This document shows, in pieces, positions 36,587 through 46,346 of a DNA stretch of 64,000 nucleotides. The DNA lies in assembly GCF_000420545.1 (NCBI RefSeq), contig NZ_ATVD01000001.1, positions 1 through 64,000 on the forward strand, given 5' to 3'. The notes under the pieces are model-generated. The model saw only the letters and a program-made list of their open reading frames with translations, was not told the DNA's origin and ran no database searches. A program made the position numbers and the translations under genes. Source of the stretch: Arenimonas oryziterrae DSM 21050 = YC6267. Lineage in GTDB: Bacteria; Pseudomonadota; Gammaproteobacteria; Xanthomonadales; Xanthomonadaceae. Positions within the stretch are counted from its first letter, which is position 1. Each line of letters opens with the position of its first letter.

Positions 36587-36833
36587 CTATGACCTCCCCC
36601 GGCAAGCTGGACAGTCTAGCGCAAGCGGCCGCCACTGCCAGCGGCGCTTCGCGGGAAACCGACGCGCGCATTCCGTCGCAGGCCCAGGCAGCGAAAGCGA
36701 TCAAACCCGCTGAAATCAGCCGTTTGCCGAAGAATGGCGCAAACACAGCGCCGCACACGGCGCCGCCACGGCAACCCGATAAGTTATCGTTCCTATCCTT
36801 GTTATCGCAGCTCACTTGAGCCGGGCAAGCCGA

Positions 36834-37652
36834 TCAGACCCGACGCGCGGACGCCACCGGCACATGCCAGACCGCGTAGTCCGGCGCCGTCTCGATCGCA
36901 TGGATCATCGTGTCGAAGTCGGCGGCGACTTCCGCGGCGCGGCGGCCGGAGGCGCCGGCCAGCGCTTCGGTGTAGCCATCGCGCCAGGCGCGGATGATGC
37001 CGGCGAAGGTCGCCCGCGGCACGCGCAGGGTGTCGACGGTGAGATAGTCCATCGCGATTTCGCGATAGCCCGCGCGTTCGAGCAAGGGCGGCGTGTGCCG
37101 GCCGATGCGGCCGTCGCAGCCGATGCTGCCCAGGAAAGCAACGGCATTCGCGTTCCAGAAACGATCGGCGTCGAACACGGTGGTCGGCATATGCAGCATG
37201 CCGTAGTCCTCCGACAGCAGATGCAGCCAGCCGCCGGGCTTGAGCACGCGACTGATTTCGCTGAGCACCAGCGGAAAATCCGGCACCGCCTGCGACATGT
37301 GCCGGCACACGACCAGATCGAACGTGGCGTCGTCACTGGCCAGCGCGAACGCATCGCCGACCTCGTAGCGCACCTGCTCGCCGAGTCCGGCGCTGTCGCG
37401 GCGCGCGAGCCGCAGGTTGGATTCGAGAATGTCGATGCCGAGCACACTGGCCTGCGGATAGAGCGCGGCCAGGCGGCGCGAAATCTCGCCGGTGCCGCAG
37501 CCGAGGTCGAGAATGCGCAAGGGACCCGACAACCCGTAGCGCGCAAACAGCGGCGACTCCTGCGGCCAGATCGCCTGCGCCTGGTGCGCGAGATTGCGCA
37601 CCATCGACTCGTCGCCCATCTGTTCGGCCTGGGGATTGCGGTCCTGGGTCAT
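36834..37652 (-). CDS. SAM-dependent methyltransferase, class I
   Basis: 272 residues from the ATG at 37650-37652 (GGAG about 8 nt upstream). Motif I ILDLGCGTGEISRRLA, acidic SVLGIDILE, and FDLVVCRHMSQAVPDFPLVL with ISRVLKPGGWLHLL are those of UbiE/BioC-like small-molecule methyltransferases. No membrane segment. Substrate unknown. It is separated by 68 nt from the small cysteine-motif gene upstream on the same strand. Confidence 0.92.
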   Translation of the reverse strand: MTQDRNPQAEQMGDESMVRNLAHQAQAIWPQESPLFARYGLSGPLRILDLGCGTGEISRRLAALYPQASVLGIDILESNLRLARRDSAGLGEQVRYEVGDAFALASDDATFDLVVCRHMSQAVPDFPLVLSEISRVLKPGGWLHLLSEDYGMLHMPTTVFDADRFWNANAVAFLGSIGCDGRIGRHTPPLLERAGYREIAMDYLTVDTLRVPRATFAGIIRAWRDGYTEALAGASGRRAAEVAADFDTMIHAIETAPDYAVWHVPVASARRV

Positions 37653-37720
37653 GGCGGAGCTCCGGTCGCGGGACAGAGCCGGCATGGTCGCGCAATCTCC
37701 GCGTCCCGGCGAGCGCCCGC

Positions 37721-37903
37721 TCAGGGCATCGAATCTGCGTCGGCCGCCGCGTCGGGATGTCGCGTCAACCATTGCGCCAGTTGCGCGTCGTAACGCGCCA
37801 ACGCGTCGTCGTAGAGGTCGAAGATGCAGCGTACGCAGCCGCTGCCGCAGCAATCGGCCGGATCCGGCGGCGGCGGTGGCAAGGGGCGAGGATCGGCGCT
37901 CAT
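37721..37903 (-). CDS. Small oxidoreductase-like (OXLD1-type) protein
   Basis: 60 residues from the ATG at 37901-37903. Proline run PLPPPPPDPADCCGSGCVRC followed by IFDLYDDALARYD matches the short oxidoreductase-like N-terminal domain: Pro-rich lead, CCGSGCxxCxxDxY motif and a helix. In this family the four cysteines are thought to bind a metal. It lies 17 nt after the 426-residue membrane protein on the same strand. Confidence 0.85.
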   Translation of the reverse strand: MSADPRPLPPPPPDPADCCGSGCVRCIFDLYDDALARYDAQLAQWLTRHPDAAADADSMP

Positions 37904-37920
37904 GGCGATCGCAGCAGCAC

Positions 37921-39201
37921 CTAGGCGACCGGCCGGCCCTCGGTGATGGCCAGCAATCTGTTCACCGTCGCCTGCATGTTGCGAATGTCCTCGCTGCGCG
38001 GATGCTCGGGGAAACGGGCCGCGAGCGTATCCAGCAACACGCGCGCCTCCGCTTCCTTGCCGAGCTTGTCGTAATACAGTCGCGCGACAGTCAACTGCAC
38101 GTCGACGATATCGGGACTGCGCGGGAAACGGCTGTCGAAGGCATGCGCAAGACGCACGGCGACCTGGCTCTGCCCGCGTTCCGCGGCCAGCGCGACCAGA
38201 CGCACGATGTCTTCGGCCTGGGTCAGCGCGAAGGCCGGATCGTAGGCCAGGCACTCGCCGGCGATCGCGAGGGCGCGCTTGTCCTGGCCCTGCGCCATCA
38301 ATTGCGGAATGTAGACGCGGCCGTGTTCGCACAGCCTTTCGCCGTCGCGCAGGTCGACCAGCAGCTTGCGATAGCGGTCATGGATCGGGGCCGTGGCGCC
38401 GCGGCCCATCACCAAGGTTTGCAGCGGTCGCGTCGCGGCGTCGAGATCGCCCTGGTCGACCCCGACCTGCGATTGCCGCATCGCCTCGTCTTCTTCGGCA
38501 TTGGCGAAGGTCGGGCGCACGATCGTTTCGGTCAGGTCCAGACCGAGCGCGACATGATGTTGGTAGATCAGGTAGCCGATCAGGTGATAGCCCGTCACCA
38601 GCGCAAGCAAGGTGATGACACTGCCGACCGGGACGGCGATGAAGCCCGGCGCGAACGCCAGCACGACGTTCGCGATCACCACGACGATCTGCAGCACCCA
38701 GATCAGCGCGACCGCGACGACATAGCCCATGCCCACGCGTTGCATCAGGGTGAACCAGGCCTGCGGGTTCAGCGCATACCAAAGGCTCTTGTCGATCGCG
38801 AGCAAGGCGACGGCCGCCGGCAGCACCAGCGTTTCCACCAGCAGCACGGCCAGGGCCGCCCAGATGCTGATCCAGTAGCCGACCGCAAGCGGCGCGAAGA
38901 AGAACAGCACCAGCAGCAGGATCTGGTCGCGCGCATCGCCATCGGTCGCCCAGGAATTGCCGCCCTTGCCAGGCGTGAGATGACCGCGCGCGGTGTTCTC
39001 CAGGGCTTCCACGGCGATCTTGAACGCCATGATCCAGAACACCAGCGACACCAGAAAGCCGGGAATGGGCAGGAAATTCAGCACCATGCGCCCGACAGCG
39101 AGCATCGCGATCGGGAACAGCACCTCGAGGTGGAAGGGATAGGCGAGGATCTGCGGGAATCGCTGCCAGAACGGAGCGATGGGTTGGCGCGGGGGCGTCA
39201 T
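37921..39201 (-). CDS. Membrane protein with C-terminal TPR-like region
   Basis: 426 residues. N-terminal half has about five to six hydrophobic helices (LVSLVFWIMAFKIAVEAL, ILLLVLFFFAPLAVGYWISI, VGSVITLLALVTGYHLIGYL), resembling DUF4013-type membrane proteins. Residues 250-426 are soluble and helical with tetratricopeptide-like spacing (KRALAIAGECLAYDPAF, LARLYYDKLGKEAEAR), ending in an AARFPEHP motif. Function unknown; a scaffold or assembly role is possible. It sits between the OXLD1-type gene and the receiver-GGDEF gene, all on the minus strand. Confidence 0.8.
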   Translation of the reverse strand: MTPPRQPIAPFWQRFPQILAYPFHLEVLFPIAMLAVGRMVLNFLPIPGFLVSLVFWIMAFKIAVEALENTARGHLTPGKGGNSWATDGDARDQILLLVLFFFAPLAVGYWISIWAALAVLLVETLVLPAAVALLAIDKSLWYALNPQAWFTLMQRVGMGYVVAVALIWVLQIVVVIANVVLAFAPGFIAVPVGSVITLLALVTGYHLIGYLIYQHHVALGLDLTETIVRPTFANAEEDEAMRQSQVGVDQGDLDAATRPLQTLVMGRGATAPIHDRYRKLLVDLRDGERLCEHGRVYIPQLMAQGQDKRALAIAGECLAYDPAFALTQAEDIVRLVALAAERGQSQVAVRLAHAFDSRFPRSPDIVDVQLTVARLYYDKLGKEAEARVLLDTLAARFPEHPRSEDIRNMQATVNRLLAITEGRPVA

Positions 39202-39272
39202 TGCGGCGGTATCTCGGACGGCATTCGATGATCGTCAGAGTGCCCGAATCGACCGCGGGGGTCGATGGGTGC

Positions 39273-40451
39273 CTAGCCGCTGAGCTGTTGCAGGAACTGA
39301 ATGAGCTGGGCGCGCTGGTTCGCCGACAGCAGACGGAAAATCGGCAACAGGCGATTGAGGATCTGCGGCATTTTTTCCAGTGCCGGCTGTTTGTTGCCCA
39401 GGCGCACCTGCTCGAGCAAGGGATCGAGCGCGACCGGCTCAGCTGCCGGCGGCGCGGGAGCGGCTGCGGGTGTTTCGACCGCCTTGGCTGCGACCGGGGC
39501 GGCCGGTTCGGGGGCTTTGACCGGCACTTTGACCGGTGCTTTCTCGGTCGTCTGCGCGACTTTTCCGGCGCGGCGCGCTTCCAGCTGGGTCTGGCAACGT
39601 TCGAGTGCTTCCGGCGCCGTCGGTCCGAGGTGGACCTCCGGACTGTAAACCGCCGCACTCACGGTGATCGGCACGATCTCGCCGTCGACCTCGGGTGGAT
39701 GCGCGGCGATTTCCGCACACAGGCGCTCGACCATACCTTCGATGCCATCGGGCTTACCCGCCGGCAAGGACAAGGCAAAACCGCCCAGACCGATGCGGCC
39801 GGCGGTGTCTTCCTTGCGGATGCGCTCGCGCAGCAGGCGCGCGACATGCACCGCCAACGGTTCGGCGACGGTTTTACCGCGCTTGAGAAAAATATCGCGG
39901 AAGCCATCGATTTCCAGGCAGACGAGCGTCAGCAAATGGTCGTGACGCCGCGCGTACGCGATGTCCTGCTGCAGCCGCTCGAGGAACCCAGACTTGTTCG
40001 CGAGCCCGGTCAGGGCATCGAGCGTGGTCTGCGCCTGCAGCTGTTTGGTGATGCGCTGGTAGTTGGCATGCGCACGCGCCCGCGCGAGCAGATCGACGCT
40101 GGTGAAAGGCTTGGTGATGAAATCGGTGGCGCCGCCGTTCAGGGCCTGCAGGCGCGCCGATTCGTCGTTTTCCGCGCCGGTGACGACGATGACCGGCAGA
40201 TGGCTCAGACCGGTGTCGCCGGCAGCGCGGATCATGCGCAGCAGTTCGTAACCGTCGCAGCGCGGCATGGTCAGATCGGTGAATACGACCTGGATGCTGT
40301 CGTCCGCCTCGAGCTGGGCCCAGGCTTCCAACCCGTCGTTGGCGATGACGATGTCGAACTCGCCGCCCAGCATCTTCATGGCGGCTTTCTGCATGAGCTT
40401 GGAGTCGTCGACGACGAGGACCCGCGTCTTGGTACTTGCCTCGTCGCTCAT
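39273..40451 (-). CDS. Response regulator with degenerate GGDEF output
   Basis: 392 residues from the ATG at 40449-40451. Receiver domain about residues 8-130 with acidic pair VVDDSK, phospho-acceptor Asp59 (VVFTDLTMPRCDG) and Lys in FITKPF. A GGDEF-fold domain follows (TTLDALTGLANKSGFLERL, LLTLVCLEIDGFRDIF) but the signature is replaced by GRIGLGGFALSLP, so cyclase activity is unlikely. Then an Ala/Pro/Lys-rich linker (about 300-350) and a conserved helical tail ending LIQFLQQLSG. It may act as a c-di-GMP or protein-binding regulator. No partner kinase lies next to it. Confidence 0.92.
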   Translation of the reverse strand: MSDEASTKTRVLVVDDSKLMQKAAMKMLGGEFDIVIANDGLEAWAQLEADDSIQVVFTDLTMPRCDGYELLRMIRAAGDTGLSHLPVIVVTGAENDESARLQALNGGATDFITKPFTSVDLLARARAHANYQRITKQLQAQTTLDALTGLANKSGFLERLQQDIAYARRHDHLLTLVCLEIDGFRDIFLKRGKTVAEPLAVHVARLLRERIRKEDTAGRIGLGGFALSLPAGKPDGIEGMVERLCAEIAAHPPEVDGEIVPITVSAAVYSPEVHLGPTAPEALERCQTQLEARRAGKVAQTTEKAPVKVPVKAPEPAAPVAAKAVETPAAAPAPPAAEPVALDPLLEQVRLGNKQPALEKMPQILNRLLPIFRLLSANQRAQLIQFLQQLSG

Positions 40452-40601
40452 CGGTTTCTCGCCGGCGGGGGGTCGGGGTCGAACTGCGGCCTGCCACGGG
40501 CCGGGGCCCGCGCAGGGGTCCAATCTAAACCAAACCCGGGGCGGCCGTTTGCGACGCCCTTCTCATCCCGCCGGGGCGGGCCCGCACGGTGGTGGCACCC
40601 G

Positions 40602-42209
40602 CTATTTCGCTTGCAGTCCGCGCAGGCCGGATTCCGCTTGATGGGCCACGAATTCATCATCGGGCTTGTTCAGATCGACGGTTTCGATCGCCTTGCGGAA
40701 AGCCGTCATCGCCTCTTTCTTGTCGCCGCGCACCACGGCCAACTGCCCTCGCAGCAGCCAGCCTTCTGCGAGGCCGGGGAAATCGGCGTTGAGGCGCGTC
40801 ACCTGCGCCCACCCCCTTTCGGCCTGGCCCGACTGAAACATCATCCTGACCACCTGAAGCGGCGCCAGCTCAGCGAATTTGGGATCCTTCGATGCGATGA
40901 GAAACGCTTTTTCCGCCGCTTCGTTTTTCCCCAAGCGGAAGAACAGATCGCCCAGGAGATACTGGTCCTCGGTATCCATATCCGGCATCCCAGGCAAGGG
41001 AGCGATCACCTTGGCAGCCCACTCGATTTCGTGGGCGTTGACGAGCGCATTGGCCAACATCAGTTGATGGAAACTTTCGCGCGACCCAAATCGCGTCGCC
41101 TCCAGCAGATACATCGCCGTCGTCCATCGGTCGGGACTTCCCGATAGCAGCATGGCCTCGCCAGTATGTATGGTCAGCTCCGTATGCGTGGACGTCCTGA
41201 TCAACGGCTCGAGCAGGGCGATGACCTCGGCATACCGCCTTTGTTCCAACAATCTTTCGGCGATGGTCACCTGTGGCCAGATGGTATTGAGAGCGAGCAA
41301 AGGCCTCTCGGCGACATGCGGCTGCAGTTCCGCAGACAGCGCCATCATTTCCTCCAGGCTGCCGCCCCATTGAGGCTCCAACGACTCCATCAGGTAGCCG
41401 GTGATCGCCCGGCACCAGGGATCCTGTTTGCGGCCCTTCTGCACGGCATCCATGACGACGTCCGGCCGGGAATCGAGCTTGCCCAGATCGATCAGCCCCG
41501 CATAGGACTGCATCAGTCTCGGCTCGATCGCCAAAGCGCGATAGTTCAATTCGATCGCCTGACCGACGTACTCGCTCATTCGTCGGAAGTTTTCCCTTGG
41601 CGTTTTCGACGCCAGCTCTCCTCCTCGAGCCCCGTGCGCCTGCAGGCGCAGGTACTCGGCACGCGAAGCCAGGGCGAAGGCACTCTGCGGCGCCATCTCC
41701 AGCCAACGGGCGGTCGTTCGATCGAAATCACCGGCATCGCCGGGATGGAGCAGCGCGCCGTGAATCGACTCGTCGAAATCGTCGTGCGAGAAATGGCGTT
41801 CCATGTACCCGCGATAGATGGCGTCGAGTTCGGCCAGTGCCTTGCGATCCAGATAGCCGTCGATCTCCGACAATGTGATCTCGCGGCCGAAAACCATTTC
41901 GCAGCTCGCCTTGGCCAGATCGCGAGGCCACGCGTTGCCGGGAAGATCGGGATAGGCCAGGCAGCGTTCGAGGGGGTCCGCTAGCGCATCGGCGGCCTTG
42001 GCCTTTGCGAAAAACTCCGCCACGGCCGGCGGCGGTGTGGGACTGACCTGTCTGACTAGCGGCACGACAGCGGGTGCCGCGGGAGCCGCGGGAGCCGCCA
42101 AGGGATTGCCGGAGGATGATTGGGCGCTACATCCCGAGGCAGCGATCAGCACTGTCCAAGAAATGCAGAACAGGAAGCGATGCCGCGTGGTCGATCGTGG
42201 AAAATTCAC
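40602..42209 (-). CDS. TPR-rich lipoprotein, unknown function
   Basis: 535 residues from a GTG at 42207-42209, supported by GGAG about 9 nt upstream. The signal ends in a lipobox (LIAASGC), so it is probably a lipoprotein. After an Ala/Pro-rich linker there is a helical body with TPR-like repeats, clear near the C-terminus (LLGDLFFRLGKNEAAEKAF, WLLRGQLAVVRGDKKEAMTA). An upstream ATG at 42290 is possible but gives a non-signal extension. Family not recognised. Confidence 0.8.
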   Translation of the reverse strand: MNFPRSTTRHRFLFCISWTVLIAASGCSAQSSSGNPLAAPAAPAAPAVVPLVRQVSPTPPPAVAEFFAKAKAADALADPLERCLAYPDLPGNAWPRDLAKASCEMVFGREITLSEIDGYLDRKALAELDAIYRGYMERHFSHDDFDESIHGALLHPGDAGDFDRTTARWLEMAPQSAFALASRAEYLRLQAHGARGGELASKTPRENFRRMSEYVGQAIELNYRALAIEPRLMQSYAGLIDLGKLDSRPDVVMDAVQKGRKQDPWCRAITGYLMESLEPQWGGSLEEMMALSAELQPHVAERPLLALNTIWPQVTIAERLLEQRRYAEVIALLEPLIRTSTHTELTIHTGEAMLLSGSPDRWTTAMYLLEATRFGSRESFHQLMLANALVNAHEIEWAAKVIAPLPGMPDMDTEDQYLLGDLFFRLGKNEAAEKAFLIASKDPKFAELAPLQVVRMMFQSGQAERGWAQVTRLNADFPGLAEGWLLRGQLAVVRGDKKEAMTAFRKAIETVDLNKPDDEFVAHQAESGLRGLQAK

Positions 42210-42394
42210 TGACACGCTCTCCGGCGCGGAACAAGGCCGCCAGAGTGCCTGAGGATGACGGCCGTTCCAAGGAACGCCATCCCGGCGCATGCAGTTCTGC
42301 CAACCGCCTCACGCTTTGTTTCCGAAACCCAGGCAAGATCTTCGGCCAGTTACCGTTCTTGTCGTCGCCGACGAGACGCATGAAAAGGCAGCGT

Positions 42395-43807
42395 TCACCG
42401 CGAATACAAATCGATGATCGTGCTGACCGCATCCCGGCACACCTGACAGAACGCATCGGATCGGTCGAACATCAGGCACTGCATCTGCGAACGGTAGTAG
42501 CCGTGCGCTTCGTAGTTCGCGCCTTCGAATGCGCCAATCACGCGGTAGTTGGGGTCGGGCGAGAACAGTTTGTTGGTGTAGGCGCGTTCGCGCTGGAACA
42601 GGGCGCTCATTTCCGATTCCGGACGCTGCGCCTTGCGCAGGGCGGCGCGCTCCTTCTGATAGTCGCGCTGGAAGGCTTCGTAGGCGGCCTTTGGCCAAGT
42701 TGTCGGTAGCGGCGTACCGGCGGCGACGTGTTCCTTCCATTTGAGGGCGGCCGGATCGCGCAGGGTCGTGACATTCGGCTCCCAGGGCTCGGGGCGCACA
42801 TCGCCGGTCTGGTAGGCGACCGCGGAGGTGTAGTACTCGTCGGCGAGACCGGCGAAGTGATGGCCGAACTCGTGTACGAACAGATAATTCGCCCAGTCGT
42901 TGCTCGCGGCCGCCGTGCTGAACTGGCCGAAGATGCCGCCCCCGCCGTAGGTCACGTTGTTGACGAGAATCTCGACGAATTCGTAGGGCGCGTACTGCGC
43001 GAGCTCGCGGAACGCACGATTGTCGAGCGTGAGCACGTAGCGCTCGCTGCCGAAAATGTCGTAACGCGCACCCGTCGCCGACGGCGTGTTCTTGCCTTCC
43101 GAGGGACGCGGCACGCCGGACGCGCCGGTCGGCACGGCCAGGGCCCAGACGTTGAAATCGTTCGCGCGCTCCTTGAACGGCGAGACGGAAAAAAGATGAT
43201 CGCTGAGCCGGCGCACGTCGGCTTCGAACTTGCCCATTTCCGCTGCGGTGTAACCATCGCCGATGATCAGCAGATCGACCTTCTGCGCAGACGGACCGTT
43301 GTTGCGAATCGCGATGGGCTGCACCGGCGCCGGCGGCAACTCGCGTACGACGTCGAGCGCCGCCGGATCGATATCCACCGACCAGACCGGGGCGAAGGCA
43401 TTTTGCGCATCCCGGGCCAGCACGCGGACACGCACCGGTTGCGCGGGCATCGGGAATCGCAGGGATTCCTGGAAAGCGCGGTCGACCGTCCTGGCCTCGT
43501 CGGTCGTACGCCATTCGCCGAAGATCGTGCTGTAGCCCCGCGAGTACAGCAGCTGGCCGGTTTTCGCATCGCTGACTTCGAACAGGTTCATGCCGCGATT
43601 GCTGTCGTCGAGCGGATGCGCGGGATTGCCGGGCCAGGGCAAGGGCTCGACGACCACGCGCTCGAGCGCGAAATGTTCGGCCTGGGCATTGCCCGAGTGC
43701 TGGAAATCCACGCGCAGTGTCGCGGGGGTTTCGGCATTCGCCAGTGGGCTGGCCAGGGCACACACCAGCGCCAGCCAGAATCTCAAACCCGCCGCGTTCA
43801 TGCCCAT
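42395..43807 (-). CDS. Secreted M64-type zinc peptidase
   Basis: 470 residues. Signal peptide LRFWLALVCALASPLANA. An N-terminal domain (about 30-170) precedes the peptidase, which opens KVDLLIIGDGYTAAEMGKF, typical of IgA-peptidase M64 proteins. The zinc site HEFGHHFAGLADEY near residue 306 matches HExxHxxGxxDE. C-terminal CLMFDRSDAFCQVCRDAV suggests disulfides. Family members are secreted endopeptidases; substrate specificity cannot be read here. Confidence 0.93.
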   Translation of the reverse strand: MGMNAAGLRFWLALVCALASPLANAETPATLRVDFQHSGNAQAEHFALERVVVEPLPWPGNPAHPLDDSNRGMNLFEVSDAKTGQLLYSRGYSTIFGEWRTTDEARTVDRAFQESLRFPMPAQPVRVRVLARDAQNAFAPVWSVDIDPAALDVVRELPPAPVQPIAIRNNGPSAQKVDLLIIGDGYTAAEMGKFEADVRRLSDHLFSVSPFKERANDFNVWALAVPTGASGVPRPSEGKNTPSATGARYDIFGSERYVLTLDNRAFRELAQYAPYEFVEILVNNVTYGGGGIFGQFSTAAASNDWANYLFVHEFGHHFAGLADEYYTSAVAYQTGDVRPEPWEPNVTTLRDPAALKWKEHVAAGTPLPTTWPKAAYEAFQRDYQKERAALRKAQRPESEMSALFQRERAYTNKLFSPDPNYRVIGAFEGANYEAHGYYRSQMQCLMFDRSDAFCQVCRDAVSTIIDLYSR

Positions 43808-43856
43808 GCCCTGCCCTCTGTCTGTGGTGGTTGGATGGCGTCGCCGCCGAGCCCGC

Positions 43857-44216
43857 TCAGATCGATACGAAAACCTTGAAGCCGCCCCAGAACATGCGCT
43901 TGCCGTCGAAGGGCATGGATTTGGGATCCATCATGCAGGCCAGGCGCGGATCGGCCATCGCCTTCTTGTTGACCTTGTCGCGGTGCGCGCGCGACTTGTA
44001 GACGATCCAGGAGAAGACCACCGTTTCGCCGGGCTTGAGCTTGACGCTCTGCGGGAACGAGGTGTGCTTGCCGGGCGAAACATCGTCGGCAACGCATTCC
44101 TTGTAATCGAGGGCGCCATGATCGCGCCAGACCTTGCCGGCCGTGCGCGCCAGCTTGCGATACGCCGCGAGATTCTTGGTCGGAACCGGCACCACAAAGC
44201 CATCGACATAACTCAT
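43857..44216 (-). CDS. DUF1428-family protein
   Basis: 119 residues from the ATG at 44214-44216 (GGAGG 5 nt upstream). MSYVDGFVVPVPTKNLAAYR, GALDYKECVADD and FDGKRMFWGGFKVFV are the landmarks of the DUF1428 (YbaA-like) dimeric alpha-beta barrel family. Cytosolic, small and complete. Biochemical function is not established in the family. Same strand as the M64 peptidase. Confidence 0.93.
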   Translation of the reverse strand: MSYVDGFVVPVPTKNLAAYRKLARTAGKVWRDHGALDYKECVADDVSPGKHTSFPQSVKLKPGETVVFSWIVYKSRAHRDKVNKKAMADPRLACMMDPKSMPFDGKRMFWGGFKVFVSI

Positions 44217-44296
44217 ACGTCCTCCTGCCAAGGATGGATTGCACGGACAGCGTCCGCCTGTCGTGCATGGCGGTCAAGTCGGTGCGGGAACCGCCT

Positions 44297-44926
44297 TCAG
44301 GCGAGCGGCCAGCGCGCCAGTTCCCGATAGGCCTGCTCGTCGGCGAGGCTGTGCACGAGCCTGAGTTCATGGGCGCGCCAGGAAATTGGCGCGATGGCCC
44401 GGGGGACCGCCTCGCGGTCACCGTAGCAAAGCGTCACGTGCGGTTCGAAAATCGCGCTCAGCTGCGCGGCGAAGCCCGCGTGCACGAGGGCGTGATGCAG
44501 TTCCTTCCACAAATGACGCAAGGGCGCGTCGCCGCTGAGGCTGCGCAATACACAGGGCGGCCGACGCCCCGGAAAACTGCCGAGCGCATCGAGGCGAACG
44601 TCGAACGACACCGGATCGAGGCTGTCGGCCGCCGCGCTGGCCGCGGCGACCTGGTCTGCCGCCAGCGGGTCGTATTCGCCCAGAAAATGCAGGGTCAGGT
44701 GACGGCGCTCGGGCCGGACCCACTGGCAGCGGCTCGACAGGGTCGGTCGCAGTTCTTCGGCGACGCGCTCGATGCGCTCCGAGGCCGCCGCATCGGGAAA
44801 AAGCGCAAAGAACAGGCGATGGATCGGCCGCGCTGCCTCGACGCCGAACAGACCGGGTTGCTGCGCGGCGTGGGTCCAGCGGGAATGGATGGGCGGCATG
44901 GGCAGTCGATTGGGAATTCGCGGCAT
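44297..44926 (-). CDS. thpR: RNA 2',3'-cyclic phosphodiesterase
   Basis: 209 residues from the ATG at 44926 (an ATG at 44899 is also possible; neither has a strong Shine-Dalgarno). It belongs to the 2H phosphoesterase superfamily: two HxTx motifs, HLTLHF (with RPERRHLTLHFLGE) and HVTLCYG (FEPHVTLCYGDRE). The core starts at PIHRLFFALFPDAAASERIE. The family opens 2',3'-cyclic phosphates on RNA. Divergent from the histidine kinase gene, 166 nt apart. Confidence 0.93.
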   Translation of the reverse strand: MPRIPNRLPMPPIHSRWTHAAQQPGLFGVEAARPIHRLFFALFPDAAASERIERVAEELRPTLSSRCQWVRPERRHLTLHFLGEYDPLAADQVAAASAAADSLDPVSFDVRLDALGSFPGRRPPCVLRSLSGDAPLRHLWKELHHALVHAGFAAQLSAIFEPHVTLCYGDREAVPRAIAPISWRAHELRLVHSLADEQAYRELARWPLA

Positions 44927-45092
44927 CTTACCGGTTGCCAAGATGGAACCCCGGCCCCAGGCCCTTTTCGAATCTGTTTCACCCCCGTTTCGGGCCGTCC
45001 CGTCTTCCCATGCCCGGTTTCGTCGCATCATGCTGGGCGCCGTCCCATCGGCTTCCTATGCTGCCCCCACGTTCCGACACCGGCATGCCCGC

Positions 45093-46346
45093 ATGATCTC
45101 CAGCTTCGTCTTTCTTGTCCGCCTGACCTTCGCTTGGCTCATGCCGCTGATGTTCCTGACGATGTTCATCGGCAGCCTCGCCAATCCGGGAACCGACGAC
45201 GCACCCTGGCCGATCGTGCTGAGCGTGACCGTGGTCATGATCTGGGTGATTACCAAGGCGTTTTCGCATGTCCGCCGCGTGCGTCTCATCGCCGGCGAGG
45301 TCAACAACAGCACCCTGTCCAATCGCCAGCGGCGCAAGATCGAAGTGCCGTTCGAAGCCGGTGAGTCCTTCGACCTGCTCGATGCGGCGATCCGCGAGCT
45401 GCCCGGCACCGAACAGATCGAAAGTGCGCGCGACAGCCTGCAGGTCCGCGCCAAGATCAAACGCGTCGATCCTTACGGCGACTTACCTGCCAGCCTCACG
45501 CGCTGGATGTGGTGGGGACCGTCGCGCAACCAGATCCTCGCGACCGTCACGCCGGGCGACGGCATCGGCAGCCTGACCCTGATCTGCGAGCCCGAAGCTG
45601 GCGCCTGGAGCGACTGGTTCCGCGTTGACGACGGCACCAATCTCGAGAATGCCGAAGCCATCACCCGTGCGATCACCCGCCGCGTTTCCGAACGCCGGCG
45701 CGGCGAGCAGGCCAGCGCGCGCCAGACCGTCACCGAGAAAGAACTGACGGTCGCCAAACTCAGCCTGCTGCATGCACAGGTGGAACCGCATTTCCTCTAC
45801 AACACGCTGGCGAGCGCGCAATACCTCACGCGCAGCGATCCGCCGCTGGCCGACCAGATGCTCGGTAACCTGATCACCTATCTGCGTCATTCCCTGCCGC
45901 GTACCGATGATTCCCTGTCGACGCTGGGCGAGGAACTCGAACGGGCGCGTGCCTATCTGGACATCCTGAAGATCCGCATGGGTGCCCGCCTGACCTTGCA
46001 GATCGAGATTCCCGATTCGCTCCACGCGATTCCCTTCCCGACGATGATGCTGCAGACCCTGGTCGAAAACGCCATCAAGCACGGGCTGGAGCCGAAAACC
46101 GGCGGCGGCACGATCTGGATCCTCGCCCGGCGCAACGACGACAGCATCGCCGTCACCGTCGCCGACGACGGCCAGGGCTTCACGGCCCAGTGTCAAAGCC
46201 AGGGCACCGGCATCGGACTCAAGAACGTGCGCGAGCGCCTGCGTCTTTCCTACGGCAATGCCGCGTCTTTCGTCATCGTCGCGAATTTCCCCAGCGGCGT
46301 CGCCGCCACGATCACCCTGCCGGTGAACGGAGTCGATCATGCCTAA
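45093..46346 (+). CDS. LytS/YehU-type sensor histidine kinase
   Basis: 417 residues from the ATG at 45093 (no good Shine-Dalgarno; start uncertain by a few codons). Two transmembrane helices (FVFLVRLTFAWLMPLMFLTM, IVLSVTVVMIWVITKAF). The His_kinase domain has His233 in HAQVEPHFLYNTLASAQYL, the LytS-type phospho-site; the ATPase part has NAIKHGLEPKTGGG and GTGIGLKNVRERL. A 100-residue stretch between the helices and the kinase may be a sensor region. It overlaps the LytTR regulator by 8 nt, so the pair is co-translated. Confidence 0.95.
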   Translation: MISSFVFLVRLTFAWLMPLMFLTMFIGSLANPGTDDAPWPIVLSVTVVMIWVITKAFSHVRRVRLIAGEVNNSTLSNRQRRKIEVPFEAGESFDLLDAAIRELPGTEQIESARDSLQVRAKIKRVDPYGDLPASLTRWMWWGPSRNQILATVTPGDGIGSLTLICEPEAGAWSDWFRVDDGTNLENAEAITRAITRRVSERRRGEQASARQTVTEKELTVAKLSLLHAQVEPHFLYNTLASAQYLTRSDPPLADQMLGNLITYLRHSLPRTDDSLSTLGEELERARAYLDILKIRMGARLTLQIEIPDSLHAIPFPTMMLQTLVENAIKHGLEPKTGGGTIWILARRNDDSIAVTVADDGQGFTAQCQSQGTGIGLKNVRERLRLSYGNAASFVIVANFPSGVAATITLPVNGVDHA